From a virus, in the IMG/VR virus record IMGVR_UViG_3300007960_000095, positions 1-32,615 of that record: DNA of 32,615 nucleotides; one strand, 5' to 3'. Both the position numbers and the translations under genes were made by a program. Under the pieces are notes generated by a model. It made no database searches, was not told where the DNA came from, and saw only the letters and a program-made list of their open reading frames with translations. Positions 8,366 through 17,150 of this stretch are shown one piece after another. Numbering within the stretch: position 1 is the first letter of the stretch; each line of letters begins with the position of its first letter.

Positions 8366-8392
8366 TAAAAATAAAAAAGCCCTTTCGGGCTT
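8366..8392 (-). terminator. Terminator of the 107-aa gene
   Basis: On the minus strand AGCCC-GAAA-GGGCT (8391-8378) is followed by a T-rich tract, TTTTTATTTTTATTG. It starts three bases after the stop codon of the small gene at 8395-8718. Confidence 0.9.
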
Positions 8393-8394
8393 GA

Positions 8395-8718
8395 TTATTT
8401 TACTTGACCATGTGCTTTTAACGTTGAGATAGCACCTTGATAAGCTGCACATTGCGGTGTTAAAAACTGATAGTCTGGTTGTTGTTTATAACCGCTCCGC
8501 GCCTGATTTAAAAACCAGTTAGTAAATTTTTCCGATTTATTTTGACTAAAGTCAAATGTATTTACTAATAGATGTCTTATTGTTTTGTGAACATATTCGT
8601 GAGCGTATTCCTTTGTAGCACCTAATTCTACATATACTCTCGCCATTTTACCGGTTCTGAAGGCATATTCTTTTAAATTAGAGTCATTTAAATAATCAAA
8701 GTTTTGAGCTGTTGTCAT
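8395..8718 (-). CDS. Unknown 107-aa protein in its own cassette (moron-like)
   Basis: Starts MTTAQNFDYLNDSN. Basic to neutral and helical (ATKEYAHEYVHKTIRHLL), with no membrane segment. It has its own dyad promoter (8762-8804) and its own terminator (8366-8392), yet lies between tail genes of the same direction. GGAGAG before the ATG is a good ribosome binding site. Function not recognised. Its arrangement matches a moron: a gene inserted between virion genes and expressed on its own. Confidence 0.65.
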   Translation of the reverse strand: MTTAQNFDYLNDSNLKEYAFRTGKMARVYVELGATKEYAHEYVHKTIRHLLVNTFDFSQNKSEKFTNWFLNQARSGYKQQPDYQFLTPQCAAYQGAISTLKAHGQVK

Positions 8719-8761
8719 GATATTCTCTCCAATATCGAATTATTAATTTGTAATTCCTTAC

Positions 8762-8804
8762 TATGCTTACAGTATACAATATATATTATATACTGTCAAG
8801 CATA
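8762..8804 (-). promoter_or_regulatory. Promoter/operator P2 (shared dyad element, copy 2)
   Basis: On the minus strand TTGACA (8799-8794) and TATACT (8776-8771) are 17 bases apart. The promoter lies inside a long inverted repeat: TATGCTTGACAGTATA (8804-8789) against TATACTGTAAGCATA (8776-8762). The two arms are complementary except for one extra base. A palindrome covering -35, -10 and the start site is typical of a repressor operator. Confidence 0.85.
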
Positions 8805-8842
8805 TTTTACAATATTTTATTTTTTCTCATATTTCAATATAG

Positions 8843-8878
8843 TAATAAAAAAAGCCCCAGTCAAAGATGACTAGGGAC
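8843..8878 (-). terminator. Terminator after the 140-aa tail gene
   Basis: On the minus strand CCCTAGTCA-TCTT-TGACTGGGG (8876-8855) pairs over nine positions, including one G-U that would be a C-A mismatch on the other strand. It is followed by CTTTTTTT. It closes the upstream tail genes before P2. A smaller perfect repeat, GCCATG/CATGGC (8881-8898), lies between it and the stop codon. Confidence 0.85.
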
Positions 8879-8915
8879 GCGCCATGTCGGATCATGGCAT
8901 TCAATACATTATAGC

Positions 8916-9338
8916 TTAATTCGCAATAATATGCCATTCAGTACCATCACAAAATACAGTTACCACGTCATATTGTGTACTAAGGGCTTTTGTTGTCGCT
9001 CCGTCAATCGTTTCGCTTGCGTTTCCGTCTAACGTCACGGCGTTCGTTGTACCGATATTCTTGACGGTCAAAATCGCACCTGTTGAGGAAGTCACGGCGG
9101 GTAAATTAACCGTAATCGCGCCACTCGTCGGGTCAGCTAATAGAATCTGCGTATTAGATAGATTTACCGTATATGGGCTATCTGTATTGTCTATAGCAGT
9201 AGAGACACGCTTCCATATACCATCAAGTAGATTATTTTCTACTGTCCTGTGGTCACTCGCAGATATTCCGCCGGTTGTGTTATCGGCTAGATTTGTTGTA
9301 ATCGTTGTTGATAAATTCGTATAACTTTGTAATGTCAT
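8916..9338 (-). CDS. Tail-associated protein with fibre-type C-terminal motif, 140 aa
   Basis: Residues about 82-140 follow the pattern GAILTVKNIGTTNAVTLDG, then SETIDG, then VVTVFCDGTEWHII, common at the ends of phage fibre and tip proteins. The N-terminus is Thr-rich. It lies immediately after the 164-aa tail gene and before a terminator. Probably a virion component at the tail tip. The exact role is not shown. Confidence 0.65.
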   Translation of the reverse strand: MTLQSYTNLSTTITTNLADNTTGGISASDHRTVENNLLDGIWKRVSTAIDNTDSPYTVNLSNTQILLADPTSGAITVNLPAVTSSTGAILTVKNIGTTNAVTLDGNASETIDGATTKALSTQYDVVTVFCDGTEWHIIAN

Positions 9339-9346
9339 TATTCCCT

Positions 9347-9841
9347 CTATTCGTATGCGCTACTATACGCGCTACTATATGCGTTTCCTACAATTACACC
9401 ACGATTCCATACCATTGAGACATTTGTATAATCAGTATCTGTTTGTTGCGTCCCATTACTGGCAATATTTTCAAACCATCGTAAATAGCATTGTATTGCG
9501 ACTTCCTTATAACGTGGATGGAATGCGTATAGCGTGATAGGGCTGATATATTTGTTACCCATGACAGTATCAAAGAAGTATTGTTGCATATCAGGTGTAA
9601 ATAATGCAATCGTTAACGATCCTGAATATTTACCGTACAATCCACCATTACCACTAATTGATTGTACAATCGTGCCGTTATTAATTGTACCATCGATATA
9701 AGCTAACCAATGTGGCGTTTTACTATCCGATTGAATTGTAAAATTCGATATAAGATAGTCGCTATTGCTCAAGATAGCTGATTTTGATATATGCCCGTTA
9801 GCGATGCGGATTAATTCAGATGTCTCATATTGTAATGCCAT
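9347..9841 (-). CDS. Probable distal tail / minor tail protein, 164 aa
   Basis: Starts MALQYETSELIRIANG. It lies directly after the tape measure gene, where siphoviruses place the distal tail or a minor tail protein. Contains ALFTPDMQQYFFDTVMG and a beta-rich centre. The C-terminus ends in a short AYSSAYSSAYE repeat, encoded by a 12-base direct repeat near 9355-9380. Assignment rests on position. Confidence 0.55.
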   Translation of the reverse strand: MALQYETSELIRIANGHISKSAILSNSDYLISNFTIQSDSKTPHWLAYIDGTINNGTIVQSISGNGGLYGKYSGSLTIALFTPDMQQYFFDTVMGNKYISPITLYAFHPRYKEVAIQCYLRWFENIASNGTQQTDTDYTNVSMVWNRGVIVGNAYSSAYSSAYE

Positions 9842-9844
9842 AGT

Positions 9845-12379
9845 TTATCCTGTTTGATTAATCGCGCGTGTTAAACCAACATGCAATTGTGATGTTAAAT
9901 CATTGGCGAATTGTTGTAAAGCTTGCGTAACTTCACTCCCGGTTGCAATATCTCCAACGGTTAAGTTAGGCGCGAAGTTCAATTGAACCATGCCAGCATT
10001 ACCCGACATTCCACGCGGTATAATACCATAATCTGCGAGTGCTGATTTTAAACCACGTGACCGATTGAATGGAATAACTGCCTCAGGGTTTCCAGTTTCA
10101 CCTATCAATCCCAATGTAGGACGGTCAATAATACCACCATCCGCAAACGCAAACGCACGTTGCCCACTTCTAACGTTTATATCATTGTTAACCGATACAA
10201 GTCGTGCGCTATTTCTTAAAGCGTTTTGCTCATATGACTTTGTACCTAATGCGCTATAGCCTAACCCTGATAATGTTCCTGACGTGCCACTGCCTGAATT
10301 ACCTGCGATACGCCGTGCCACTAATTCTAATTCACTGACGGCAGTTGTGACTTGACGAATTGCGCTAAGTTCAGCTTGCGCTTTTAGGTTAATTTCATAC
10401 AGTTGACGTTGTAATTGTTGTCGACTTCGTTCGTCAGCGATACGCTCATCTTGCGCTTGACGTTGTAATTTTAACTGACGTTCACGATCTGTTTGTCTTA
10501 ACTCTTCGGCAAACGCTTGCCGTGCTAACGTCAATTTCTCATTTGTTTGTTGTCGGGTTAGTGATAATTCCCGTTGTAAATCAACTTGACGTTCATTAAA
10601 CGCCTGTTGTCGGAGTCGCTTATCTTCACTAAATTGCTGATTAAGCTCCTTAAATTCCTGACTGCGTTGTGTCTCTTTTTCCTTTTGTTCTTGCTCAAAT
10701 GTACGTTGTGCTTGCAGGAAACTAATGACATCGTTAGATTGTTCAGCATCTCGTAAGTCTGCTAAATGGTCATCGAGTGCTTGTTTATCTTCAATTCGAT
10801 ATTGCCGATTTAAGTCACTGAGATTCTTGCGATATTGTTGTGTCGATTCAATCTCATTGTTAAAAAATTCACTTCGCAGGCTATCAAGATTCTGATTAAT
10901 GTTTGTAATCGCATCGTTGCCGTCACGTTGAATGTCTGCAAGCTCTTGCTGATGGTCTTTATTCTTTTGTTCGATCTCGCGGTTATAATCTTCAGTTTCA
11001 CGTAAATCACGTAACTGACGTTCTTGCAAAATCTCCGATTGTTGACGGTTAAAATCTTCGAGTAACTTATTTGATTGCGATTCTAGTGCGGTTAATCGTC
11101 CTAAACTTGCTTCACGTTGTTTATTAATTTCAGTTTGTTCTTTAAGTTTATCGTTAACCGATTGTAATGCGTTACGCTCCTGTTCACGTTGTATAATCGT
11201 TTCGCCTATTGTGCCATTAAGTAGGGTAGATTCCGTATCTAAATCATTAAACTTACTTTCAAGTTCTGCGATAGTATCACGCGCTTGTTGCCCTAATTCA
11301 GTATTGGCACTCGAAAACTCATTTAATTCTGAGATTTGCGATTGGATCAAATCTTTTTCAGTTTGAATCGCTTCAAGACGTGCATTGAGTGATTCACTTG
11401 TAGCAGTTTTCGAGAATTGATTGACGCGTTGTTCAATATCATATTCCTTTTGAAGTGAATCCACACGATCTAGTGCGCCCTGTGCAGCTTCGTTTTGTAT
11501 GAGTGTGGTATCAGCTAAAAGCGCGTCGTATTCTTTTAATAGTTCGATCTGTCCGGCGTAAGTTTCCGATAGACTATCAAATTCACCCTGTAACGTATCG
11601 GTTACACCTGATAATTGGGAGATTAACCGTTCGCCCAATGTTGAATTGGTAATTGTTAGCAGGTCATTATTGATTAAGCCTAATTTTTGACCAGTTGAAT
11701 CTAAATCGCGTAGAAGTTCTGTTCGTTTTTGGAATATATCACTACGGGTTGCACCACTCGCAATGTCATCTATCGCAGTTTGTTCAGCTTCGATATTCGC
11801 ACGAATTGACCTTAAACCCTGTTCAACAGCTTTAGTTAAATCGTCGCTAATAACCCTAGCAACGGCGGCAACAGCTCCAACTGCCACTAATGCCACTGCA
11901 CCAAGTCCAAAACCTGTTACACCGATAGATGACGCAAGTTTGCCGATTGCCTCACCCGCCGCTGGTGCTGCGCCTCTTAATTGTGCCGTAGCTTCTGTTA
12001 ATTCAAACAACCCGGCAGCTTGTTCAAGCCCTGCAATATTTGTTCCTGTAATCGCACCTAAACCACCACGAATAGCAGATAATGCACTATCAACATCACC
12101 GATTGAGCCTACCTGATTGCGAATCGCGCTATTTTGTTTGTCAAGTAGTTCTAATCTTGATTTTTCAGCACGAATTGCACGTTCAGATTGCGTTTGTAGC
12201 TCTTTTTGTGCTTTAACTTGTGCCTTGATTGCGTCGGACTGTTTATCACTTGCAGATGCAATCGCTTTAGTGGCTTTGAGCTGTTCGTCAGATTGCTTTT
12301 TAAGCTCACGACTAACACGGTTATATGATTGTTGATCTAATTGTGCTACGTAAGTTGTACGCACTTCTTTATTTGTCAT
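9845..12379 (-). CDS. Tail tape measure protein, 844 aa
   Basis: The N-terminal ~100 residues and a long central stretch (about 190-680) are coiled-coil sequence full of Gln, Glu, Arg and Lys. A hydrophobic segment around 140-185 includes FGLGAVALVAVGAVAAVARV. The C-terminal part has GGIIDRPTLGLIGETGNPEAV, the usual tape-measure end motif. The tape measure sets tail length and is ejected with the DNA; at about 0.15 nm per residue this length implies a tail near 125 nm. Spaced from the chaperone genes by a moron cassette. Confidence 0.93.
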   Translation of the reverse strand: MTNKEVRTTYVAQLDQQSYNRVSRELKKQSDEQLKATKAIASASDKQSDAIKAQVKAQKELQTQSERAIRAEKSRLELLDKQNSAIRNQVGSIGDVDSALSAIRGGLGAITGTNIAGLEQAAGLFELTEATAQLRGAAPAAGEAIGKLASSIGVTGFGLGAVALVAVGAVAAVARVISDDLTKAVEQGLRSIRANIEAEQTAIDDIASGATRSDIFQKRTELLRDLDSTGQKLGLINNDLLTITNSTLGERLISQLSGVTDTLQGEFDSLSETYAGQIELLKEYDALLADTTLIQNEAAQGALDRVDSLQKEYDIEQRVNQFSKTATSESLNARLEAIQTEKDLIQSQISELNEFSSANTELGQQARDTIAELESKFNDLDTESTLLNGTIGETIIQREQERNALQSVNDKLKEQTEINKQREASLGRLTALESQSNKLLEDFNRQQSEILQERQLRDLRETEDYNREIEQKNKDHQQELADIQRDGNDAITNINQNLDSLRSEFFNNEIESTQQYRKNLSDLNRQYRIEDKQALDDHLADLRDAEQSNDVISFLQAQRTFEQEQKEKETQRSQEFKELNQQFSEDKRLRQQAFNERQVDLQRELSLTRQQTNEKLTLARQAFAEELRQTDRERQLKLQRQAQDERIADERSRQQLQRQLYEINLKAQAELSAIRQVTTAVSELELVARRIAGNSGSGTSGTLSGLGYSALGTKSYEQNALRNSARLVSVNNDINVRSGQRAFAFADGGIIDRPTLGLIGETGNPEAVIPFNRSRGLKSALADYGIIPRGMSGNAGMVQLNFAPNLTVGDIATGSEVTQALQQFANDLTSQLHVGLTRAINQTG

Positions 12380-12396
12380 TTTACACCGTGTCTATT

Positions 12397-12421
12397 CAAA
12401 TAAAAAAGCCCTTGCGGGCTA
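12397..12421 (-). terminator. Terminator of the 78-aa gene
   Basis: On the minus strand AGCCC-GCAA-GGGCT (12420-12407) is followed by TTTTTTATTTG. The stop codon (12421-12419) overlaps the stem. The tape measure start lies only about 20 bases beyond. Confidence 0.9.
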
Positions 12422-12655
12422 GTTTAGACTTCGTTCATACTCCTCACATAGGAGTTGTAGTTTAATATCCTCTCGGATATTCCTTGCCCAACTAAGGGCG
12501 GTTTTAGCGTGGGTTATGCGGACTTTCCATAACCATGAGGGTTGTCCTTGAGCCCGTAGGGCTACAGCTTCGCGGTAGTAATCAGCTGCCTCGTTCATTT
12601 TTTGAACGTATTGTGCGCGGTATCCGTTAGTTTGATTGTCGTTTGCGTAGAACAT
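12419..12655 (-). CDS. Unknown 78-aa protein in its own cassette (moron-like)
   Basis: Starts MFYANDNQTNGYRAQYVQK. Helical, with several Trp and Ala (EAADYYREAVALRAQG). The promoter (12,686-12,729) and terminator are its own. The leader AATCAAACGGAGATAATA matches the leader of the 196-aa gene at 20,115 almost exactly. It splits the usual chaperone-tape measure neighbourhood, which points to later insertion. Function not recognised. Confidence 0.65.
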   Translation of the reverse strand: MFYANDNQTNGYRAQYVQKMNEAADYYREAVALRAQGQPSWLWKVRITHAKTALSWARNIREDIKLQLLCEEYERSLN

Positions 12656-12685
12656 TTTATTATCTCCGTTTGATTAATTACTTAA

Positions 12686-12729
12686 CTATACTTACAGTAT
12701 ACAATATATATTATATAATTTCAAGCGTA
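12686..12729 (-). promoter_or_regulatory. Promoter/operator P3 (shared dyad element, copy 3)
   Basis: On the minus strand TTGAAA (12724-12719) and TATACT (12701-12696), spacer 17 bases. The spacer core TATAATATATATTG and downstream TATACTGTAAGTATAG match P2 closely. The upstream half-site is degraded compared with P2. Confidence 0.8.
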
Positions 12730-12763
12730 TATTATATAATTAATATTTCTCTAATGTTGTGTT

Positions 12764-13479
12764 CTATTCTTTATACCCGTCTAATTGATACTGTAATAAG
12801 TGACGAACGCGCCTACAATTTGCATCCCATAAATAATCACGTTGTAACATTTCATCTTTAGTGGGTGGTAGTGGGGAATTACTACTATACCAATTAAGCA
12901 CGGCATCGAGTAGTAAATCAAAATCAAATTCTAATCCCCAGTTTTCGGGTTCAGTTTCGACTTTTGGAACGTTACCACTTTCAGCGCGTGCTATAGATTG
13001 AGCGGAGTCGCTTATTCGCTTACGCCACTGTTTTCTGTACTCTCTACGTTTTTTTTAACGTCATCTAATTGCAGTGTATCACCTACGAGTAATTCAGGTG
13101 ATTGTAAATCAGGATCGTGAATGCGTCCGATTTCACTATTTTCTGCCCGGTTAAATGCGTCTAACCACGCGTTATTGTGTACTAAATCTAACGATAGAAT
13201 GAAAGCGTTAAAAATAGCGTTATAGTCACTTTTACCTGAGTGCTTATTCCAGAACTTTAGGAGCTTAGATGCGTCATGCCCTAATGAATCACTAGCAGGT
13301 TCAATTGATTCAGTTCTTGCCCAAAATGTAGCGAAGTTTTCTGCGATTGTAAGCCGATGCCCTTGCATAGATTCAATGTCAATAGCACGTGCAATATCAT
13401 CAGTCAATAAAAATGTATGTAGGCAACGTCTATTAAACGTCGCCTTCAATTGACCGTTAAACAAGTTAACTTGCGTCAT
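12764..13479 (-). CDS. Tail assembly chaperone fusion made by -1 frameshift (gpG-gpT type), 238 aa
   Basis: The first 144 codons (13479-13048) are shared with the unshifted product. At the slippery site A AAA AAC the ribosome would move back one base and continue from CGT at 13048 through 94 open codons to TAG at 12766-12764. The extra part runs from RREYRKQWRK to LLQYQLDGYKE and contains an EFDFDLLLDAVLNWY helix. In lambda and many siphoviruses, G and GT are chaperones of the tape measure and tube and are produced in this way. Position between the tube gene and tape measure fits. No stop lies in the 285 shifted bases. Confidence 0.85.
13012..13479 (-). CDS. Tail assembly chaperone, unshifted product (gpG type), 155 aa
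   Basis: Starts MTQVNLFNGQLKATFN and ends ENSGVSE, just eleven codons after the slippery site, as in other gpG proteins. Acidic overall, largely helical. It overlaps the preceding 94-aa gene by 14 bases. Ordinary translation would give this protein; a minority of ribosomes would give the longer fusion. Confidence 0.8.
   Translation of the reverse strand: MTQVNLFNGQLKATFNRRCLHTFLLTDDIARAIDIESMQGHRLTIAENFATFWARTESIEPASDSLGHDASKLLKFWNKHSGKSDYNAIFNAFILSLDLVHNNAWLDAFNRAENSEIGRIHDPDLQSPELLVGDTLQLDDVKKNVESTENSGVSE
13048..13054 (-). other. Programmed -1 ribosomal frameshift site A AAA AAC
   Basis: The minus strand reads GTT AAA AAA AAC GTA in the chaperone frame, so the heptamer is exactly in the X XXY YYZ register. 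The eight-A run is the strongest such site in the window and sits near the 3' end of the gene upstream of the tape measure. A -1 move opens a frame 94 codons long. Confidence 0.85.
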
Positions 13480-13750
13480 CTGATTTTACTTTGCTAGGTG
13501 CAATAACGCGCTTGCTACCGTTTACCTGCTTATTGACATACTCAATGAGTGGTTTCAATTCATCTTCACTCGCTTTGTATGAGACATTCGGCACACTATA
13601 CCAATAGTCATGTTGGACATTTGGCACAATCGGAACTTTGCGACGAATCTGGTTTGTGTTAAATCGCTTACCGTTGATCGTCAATTCAGGGTACTTTGTA
13701 CCCTCGCCATTACTTATACCAATGCGTTCTAAAATATTACGTTCTGTCAT
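13466..13750 (-). CDS. Unknown small tail-region protein, 94 aa
   Basis: Starts MTERNILERIGISNG. The ATG at 13750 is preferred: GAGGG lies five bases upstream. A longer form from 13762 would overlap the tube gene stop by one base. Basic, with a WYSVPNVSYKASEDEL segment; no membrane span. It lies between tube and chaperone genes. Possibly a small chaperone or tail component; not recognised. Confidence 0.6.
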   Translation of the reverse strand: MTERNILERIGISNGEGTKYPELTINGKRFNTNQIRRKVPIVPNVQHDYWYSVPNVSYKASEDELKPLIEYVNKQVNGSKRVIAPSKVKSDDAS

Positions 13751-13761
13751 GTTAACCCTCA

Positions 13762-14643
13762 TTATACGCTACGGATAGGCAATGCCATTTGATAAAATGC
13801 CGCCCAATTGTCACCATCTGAACCTGCCGCGCTAATTGTAACTTGTCCAGTCGTGACATTAAATGAGCTAGGCGCTGTTACAGTACCATTGAGTGAAAAC
13901 ACATTATCAGTTTTACCGTCAGTTACGGCACTAGATGCCGGCACAAACTCAACTTCGAATGTCGTTTCAGTACCATCTGCAATCCATGTTGTGAGTGCAT
14001 ATGGATATTCAGCTTGAATCAGTAGATGGTCAGTTTTATTACCAGCGAATCCCTCATTGCTACCAAACGCCGTACCCCATGCGTGTTTGCTACTCATAGC
14101 AGGTGTAATTGTCACGGTGGTAGGTTGTGGATTCTCTCCGGCTGTTACATTGCCGCCTGTTTCACGAATGAACGCTTGAGCGTGTGGAATAACATAAGTA
14201 CGATATTCCGTATCACCATCTGCACCACTTGAACGCTCTTGTGCGGCAACAGTGAACATTACACCAATATCATTAGGTGATTGTGCATTATTATTGGGGC
14301 TTGTGATGGTTGCGTTTGCGATTGTGGTAGTATCAAGGTTCGAACCTTTAAGCATGTTATACAGCGTTAAATCGCTAGATGCGAGTTCAATGTCGAATGA
14401 TTCAAGCGGGTCAATACCCATGAATGCACTACCTAAAAAGCGTGAACCGCCAAACGTGGCACGGCGGTAATTGACGGTAGGAAGTCCTGCGACAGTTGCC
14501 TCTCCAATAAAAGCAAGCGCGTGACTGATTGTGTCGCCTGTTTCCGTTGCGTCCGGGTCGAGTTGCCCGTATGGAATTCCTGTAGCTGATACGCGCCAAA
14601 AAAATACACTTACTAGATTGTATGTATTACTACGGTTTGCCAT
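13762..14643 (-). CDS. Major tail tube protein, 293 aa
   Basis: Starts MANRSNTYNLVSVFF. Beta-rich with Ser, Thr and Gly. It contains SFDIELASSDLTLYNML and a C-terminal Ig-like stretch from ATTWIADGTETTFEVEF-like strands to DNWAAFYQMALPIRS. It lies two genes after the connector proteins and just before the frameshifted chaperone, the standard place for the tube protein in siphoviruses. Likely highly expressed. The fold cannot be proven from sequence alone. Confidence 0.75.
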   Translation of the reverse strand: MANRSNTYNLVSVFFWRVSATGIPYGQLDPDATETGDTISHALAFIGEATVAGLPTVNYRRATFGGSRFLGSAFMGIDPLESFDIELASSDLTLYNMLKGSNLDTTTIANATITSPNNNAQSPNDIGVMFTVAAQERSSGADGDTEYRTYVIPHAQAFIRETGGNVTAGENPQPTTVTITPAMSSKHAWGTAFGSNEGFAGNKTDHLLIQAEYPYALTTWIADGTETTFEVEFVPASSAVTDGKTDNVFSLNGTVTAPSSFNVTTGQVTISAAGSDGDNWAAFYQMALPIRSV

Positions 14644-14644
14644 G

Positions 14645-15133
14645 TTATATATACCTCGTATATGTGACTTGTAATGTCCATGATTTGCTTACAAAAACGG
14701 GCGCGTTTTGCACCTGTGGATAATTGCGTGGTTGTATTGCTGTAAATGCCGTTAACATGGCATTCCGAACGCCTTTTAAATTCGTGCCGTTATAAATCAT
14801 TGGCGCGTATGTTGTGAAGGTGTTTTCAATTGCAGTATGAAGAGCGTCAATTCGTGAAATATCTATATTGAGTTCAGCTTGTCCCGTCCATTCTTGCATG
14901 TACAACGTGATATTATATGTCGCTGTAGGTTTGATATATCGTTCACCTAGACTATTGTTATCATACGTGCCGTTTCCATCGGTTATAATAATCGCAGGGA
15001 GATTCGCACGTTGTAATGCCATTGGTGCAATATCAAATACGGTTATGCTAGGTGTGAACCCACTTATTGTTGTATCAGCTAGTAACATATTTTTAATGCG
15101 TGTACGAATGTCGGACGTCGTGACTTGTGCCAT
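14645..15133 (-). CDS. Probable tail terminator / tail completion protein, 162 aa
   Basis: Starts MAQVTTSDIRTRIKNMLL. A short N-terminal helix and central beta strands (PAIIITDGNG, TYNITLYMQEW) match the tail-terminator pattern (lambda gpU type). It ends one base before the tube gene starts, the typical order. Overlaps the connector gene by one base. Confidence 0.6.
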   Translation of the reverse strand: MAQVTTSDIRTRIKNMLLADTTISGFTPSITVFDIAPMALQRANLPAIIITDGNGTYDNNSLGERYIKPTATYNITLYMQEWTGQAELNIDISRIDALHTAIENTFTTYAPMIYNGTNLKGVRNAMLTAFTAIQPRNYPQVQNAPVFVSKSWTLQVTYTRYI

Positions 15134-15990
15134 TAGATAACCGTTTCAAATATCGGTTTAACATACGAGAATAGCGACTTTTGAACTATTGAAGGGTAGT
15201 TAATCCCTGCAACAGTACCATCTTGGAATTGTACAGTATTAATCTCAGTTTGACGTGAAATATATAACCATGACGCTAGTCTAGTGCAAGATAGTTTGAT
15301 CGTTTCCGGTATAGCCCACACTTCGACATCAGGTGTATTATTATGTTGAACGGCAGTGCTACCATTCACACCACGTCGGACCGTCAACGTATTACTTGTT
15401 ATTCCTGTAACTTGCATAAACTCTGATTCAATTCGGATATAGTCTAGCGTCTCAATACCGCTTGCATCTTGTACGTTAATACTCGTAGTCGTGGCATTAC
15501 CGATTGCGCCCTGTGTATCAGTTACAACCGCCCATGCGTTTTCATACGATAGATGCGAATATCCGAATATACCATTGACGGTAAATACAGGATTAAAGTT
15601 GTTACTATCGGTATATGAAAAATTCACATCTTTAGCAAACTCAATATAGCGATATGGACAACCCGTTAAGCTGTTCAATGTATCACGTAACCGATAAGAT
15701 TCACTACTGATCGTTGTATTATCGGTATCGGCTATAGATGTAATGACAAGTGTATCGTCTGGCAGTTCCTGAACCCATCGAGGGCTTATTAAATAGTCAA
15801 CTTTTGCGCTTGTATGGATATATGGCACGAATGTACGATAGCACCATTGACTAATCATGACGCTGGCTTGACGAATATAGCGCGTGATAGTGCTTTTGTC
15901 GTTTGTTAAATCTGCGCCACTCGTCAATGGTTTCAACTGACGGTTAACTTCCTCGTATGTTGTATAATCCGATGGGTATAAGCTATACAT
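15133..15990 (-). CDS. Head-tail connector (adaptor) protein with inserted beta domain, 285 aa
   Basis: The N-terminal helices (ITRYIRQASVMISQWC) and C-terminal helix (KLSCTRLASWLYISRQ) match the HK97 gp6-like adaptor pattern. Between them, residues about 135-225 are a beta-rich insert with GIETLDYIRIESEFMQVTGI and TVRRGVNGSTA. The adaptor ring binds under the portal. The insert is larger than in typical members. Confidence 0.7.
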   Translation of the reverse strand: MYSLYPSDYTTYEEVNRQLKPLTSGADLTNDKSTITRYIRQASVMISQWCYRTFVPYIHTSAKVDYLISPRWVQELPDDTLVITSIADTDNTTISSESYRLRDTLNSLTGCPYRYIEFAKDVNFSYTDSNNFNPVFTVNGIFGYSHLSYENAWAVVTDTQGAIGNATTTSINVQDASGIETLDYIRIESEFMQVTGITSNTLTVRRGVNGSTAVQHNNTPDVEVWAIPETIKLSCTRLASWLYISRQTEINTVQFQDGTVAGINYPSIVQKSLFSYVKPIFETVI

Positions 15991-16465
15991 TTGAACTCAC
16001 AATCTCGAAAAATTGACGATTGGCAAAATCACCAGCTTCAGCAAGAATCGGATTATATTTAATCCATCCCGTATTAGTATGTCCGAGTACTTGCCTTTCA
16101 CCACCAACATATTTAGCAGCAGGGAATGTACTATACAATGTAACTCGATATTCATTACCCGTTTGGTCAATATCAACATTCCAAGAATTGGCATAACCAC
16201 CATTTCGGACGTATCCATAACCATCAGTTGGCACAAGTCCATTATTGACGAGATAGAAATAGTACCGTCGTGATTTTGCCGTTGCAAATTGGAATGGATG
16301 TTTAGCGCGTGAATCTGGATATTCACGTAAACGCGGTATATATATTTGTTCTAATTCGATAGCGGTATTGAGCATTGCATTACTGAAAACATCACCTATA
16401 TCAGCGATATTTTGTTGAATATCCTCAATGCCACTAAAATCGAATACCGCGTTATAGAATGTCAT
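15983..16465 (-). CDS. Neck protein of HK97 gp10-like type, 160 aa
   Basis: An N-terminal helix is followed by the block PFQFATAKSRRYYFYLVNNG and the end AAKYVGGERQVLGHTNTGW, which recurs in gp10-like neck/minor tail proteins. It overlaps the connector by eight bases and the preceding gene by one. The likely role is joining head and tail. Confidence 0.65.
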   Translation of the reverse strand: MTFYNAVFDFSGIEDIQQNIADIGDVFSNAMLNTAIELEQIYIPRLREYPDSRAKHPFQFATAKSRRYYFYLVNNGLVPTDGYGYVRNGGYANSWNVDIDQTGNEYRVTLYSTFPAAKYVGGERQVLGHTNTGWIKYNPILAEAGDFANRQFFEIVSSNV

Positions 16466-16785
16466 TATTCACCTGCTAGATAAGCGCGAACATCTGCGAT
16501 ACCAATTTTATTAATGCCCAGTGATTCAAAGTGTTCAATAACTTCCTCAAGTATGCCGTTTTCAATAGCCAATTCACGCGCTAGAGCTGTTATGTCTACG
16601 GTTATTGACTCTCGTTGTTCGATCTCAGGTTCTTCAATGTCGTTTGTCGAAATCGCATCAGCTATACCAACATTAAGCAGATATTCGCCTAGTCCATGCA
16701 ATTTAGGATCGCGAATGTCATAAATCGCAGGTTGTACGGTTTTACCGTGTACGTTTTGATAGAATCGTCTCACTAAAATTTGCAT
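16465..16785 (-). CDS. Unknown head-region protein, 106 aa
   Basis: Starts MQILVRRFYQNVHGKTV. The segment HGLGEYLLNVGIADAI resembles the small proteins often found between capsid and connector genes. The C-terminal part is acidic and helical with an ESLGINKIGIADVRAYL end. It may be a head accessory protein; not proven. Confidence 0.55.
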   Translation of the reverse strand: MQILVRRFYQNVHGKTVQPAIYDIRDPKLHGLGEYLLNVGIADAISTNDIEEPEIEQRESITVDITALARELAIENGILEEVIEHFESLGINKIGIADVRAYLAGE

Positions 16786-16793
16786 ATTGTCAC

Positions 16794-17150
16794 CTATACA
16801 GGAATATACTGAATTTGAATTGTAACCGTCCCGGCGTTATCGCCACTTGCGATAGTTACAAGTAAGTCAGTCTCTACAAAATAATGCTCATATAATCCGA
16901 CGGACGTATTGACATTATTGACAAGCGATTCACGAACAGGATAGATATTATCACCCGTTGCCGTTTGTGTGATATTTAGGATTGTACGCCCTAGTCCGCC
17001 CTGTTCAGCAATCAGGATAGTAGGGTTATTCGTTTGACCATCTTTATTCACTAAAATATCAGTGATAAACCCTGTAATTGATTCTGTCAGGGCTTGAATC
17101 GCTTCACCACTAGCATCTAGTGTGATGGTTTCGCGTGCTGTATATGCCAT
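16794..17150 (-). CDS. Unknown probable virion protein, 118 aa
   Basis: Starts MAYTARETITLDASGEAI. Beta-rich, with IITDILVNKDG-like strands and a NAGTVTIQIQYIPV end. Located right after the capsid genes, where decoration or head-completion proteins are encoded. Not recognised further. Confidence 0.5.
   Translation of the reverse strand: MAYTARETITLDASGEAIQALTESITGFITDILVNKDGQTNNPTILIAEQGGLGRTILNITQTATGDNIYPVRESLVNNVNTSVGLYEHYFVETDLLVTIASGDNAGTVTIQIQYIPV

Noticed and set aside
8762-8804. LexA-type SOS box
   Set aside because: The order is ACAG...CTGT, the reverse of the CTGT...ACAG arrangement of the E. coli-type box.
11763-12116. Plus-strand frame opposite the tape measure gene
   Set aside because: Antisense to a well supported coiled-coil gene; Ala/Pro/Ser-rich composition is a mirror effect of its codons.
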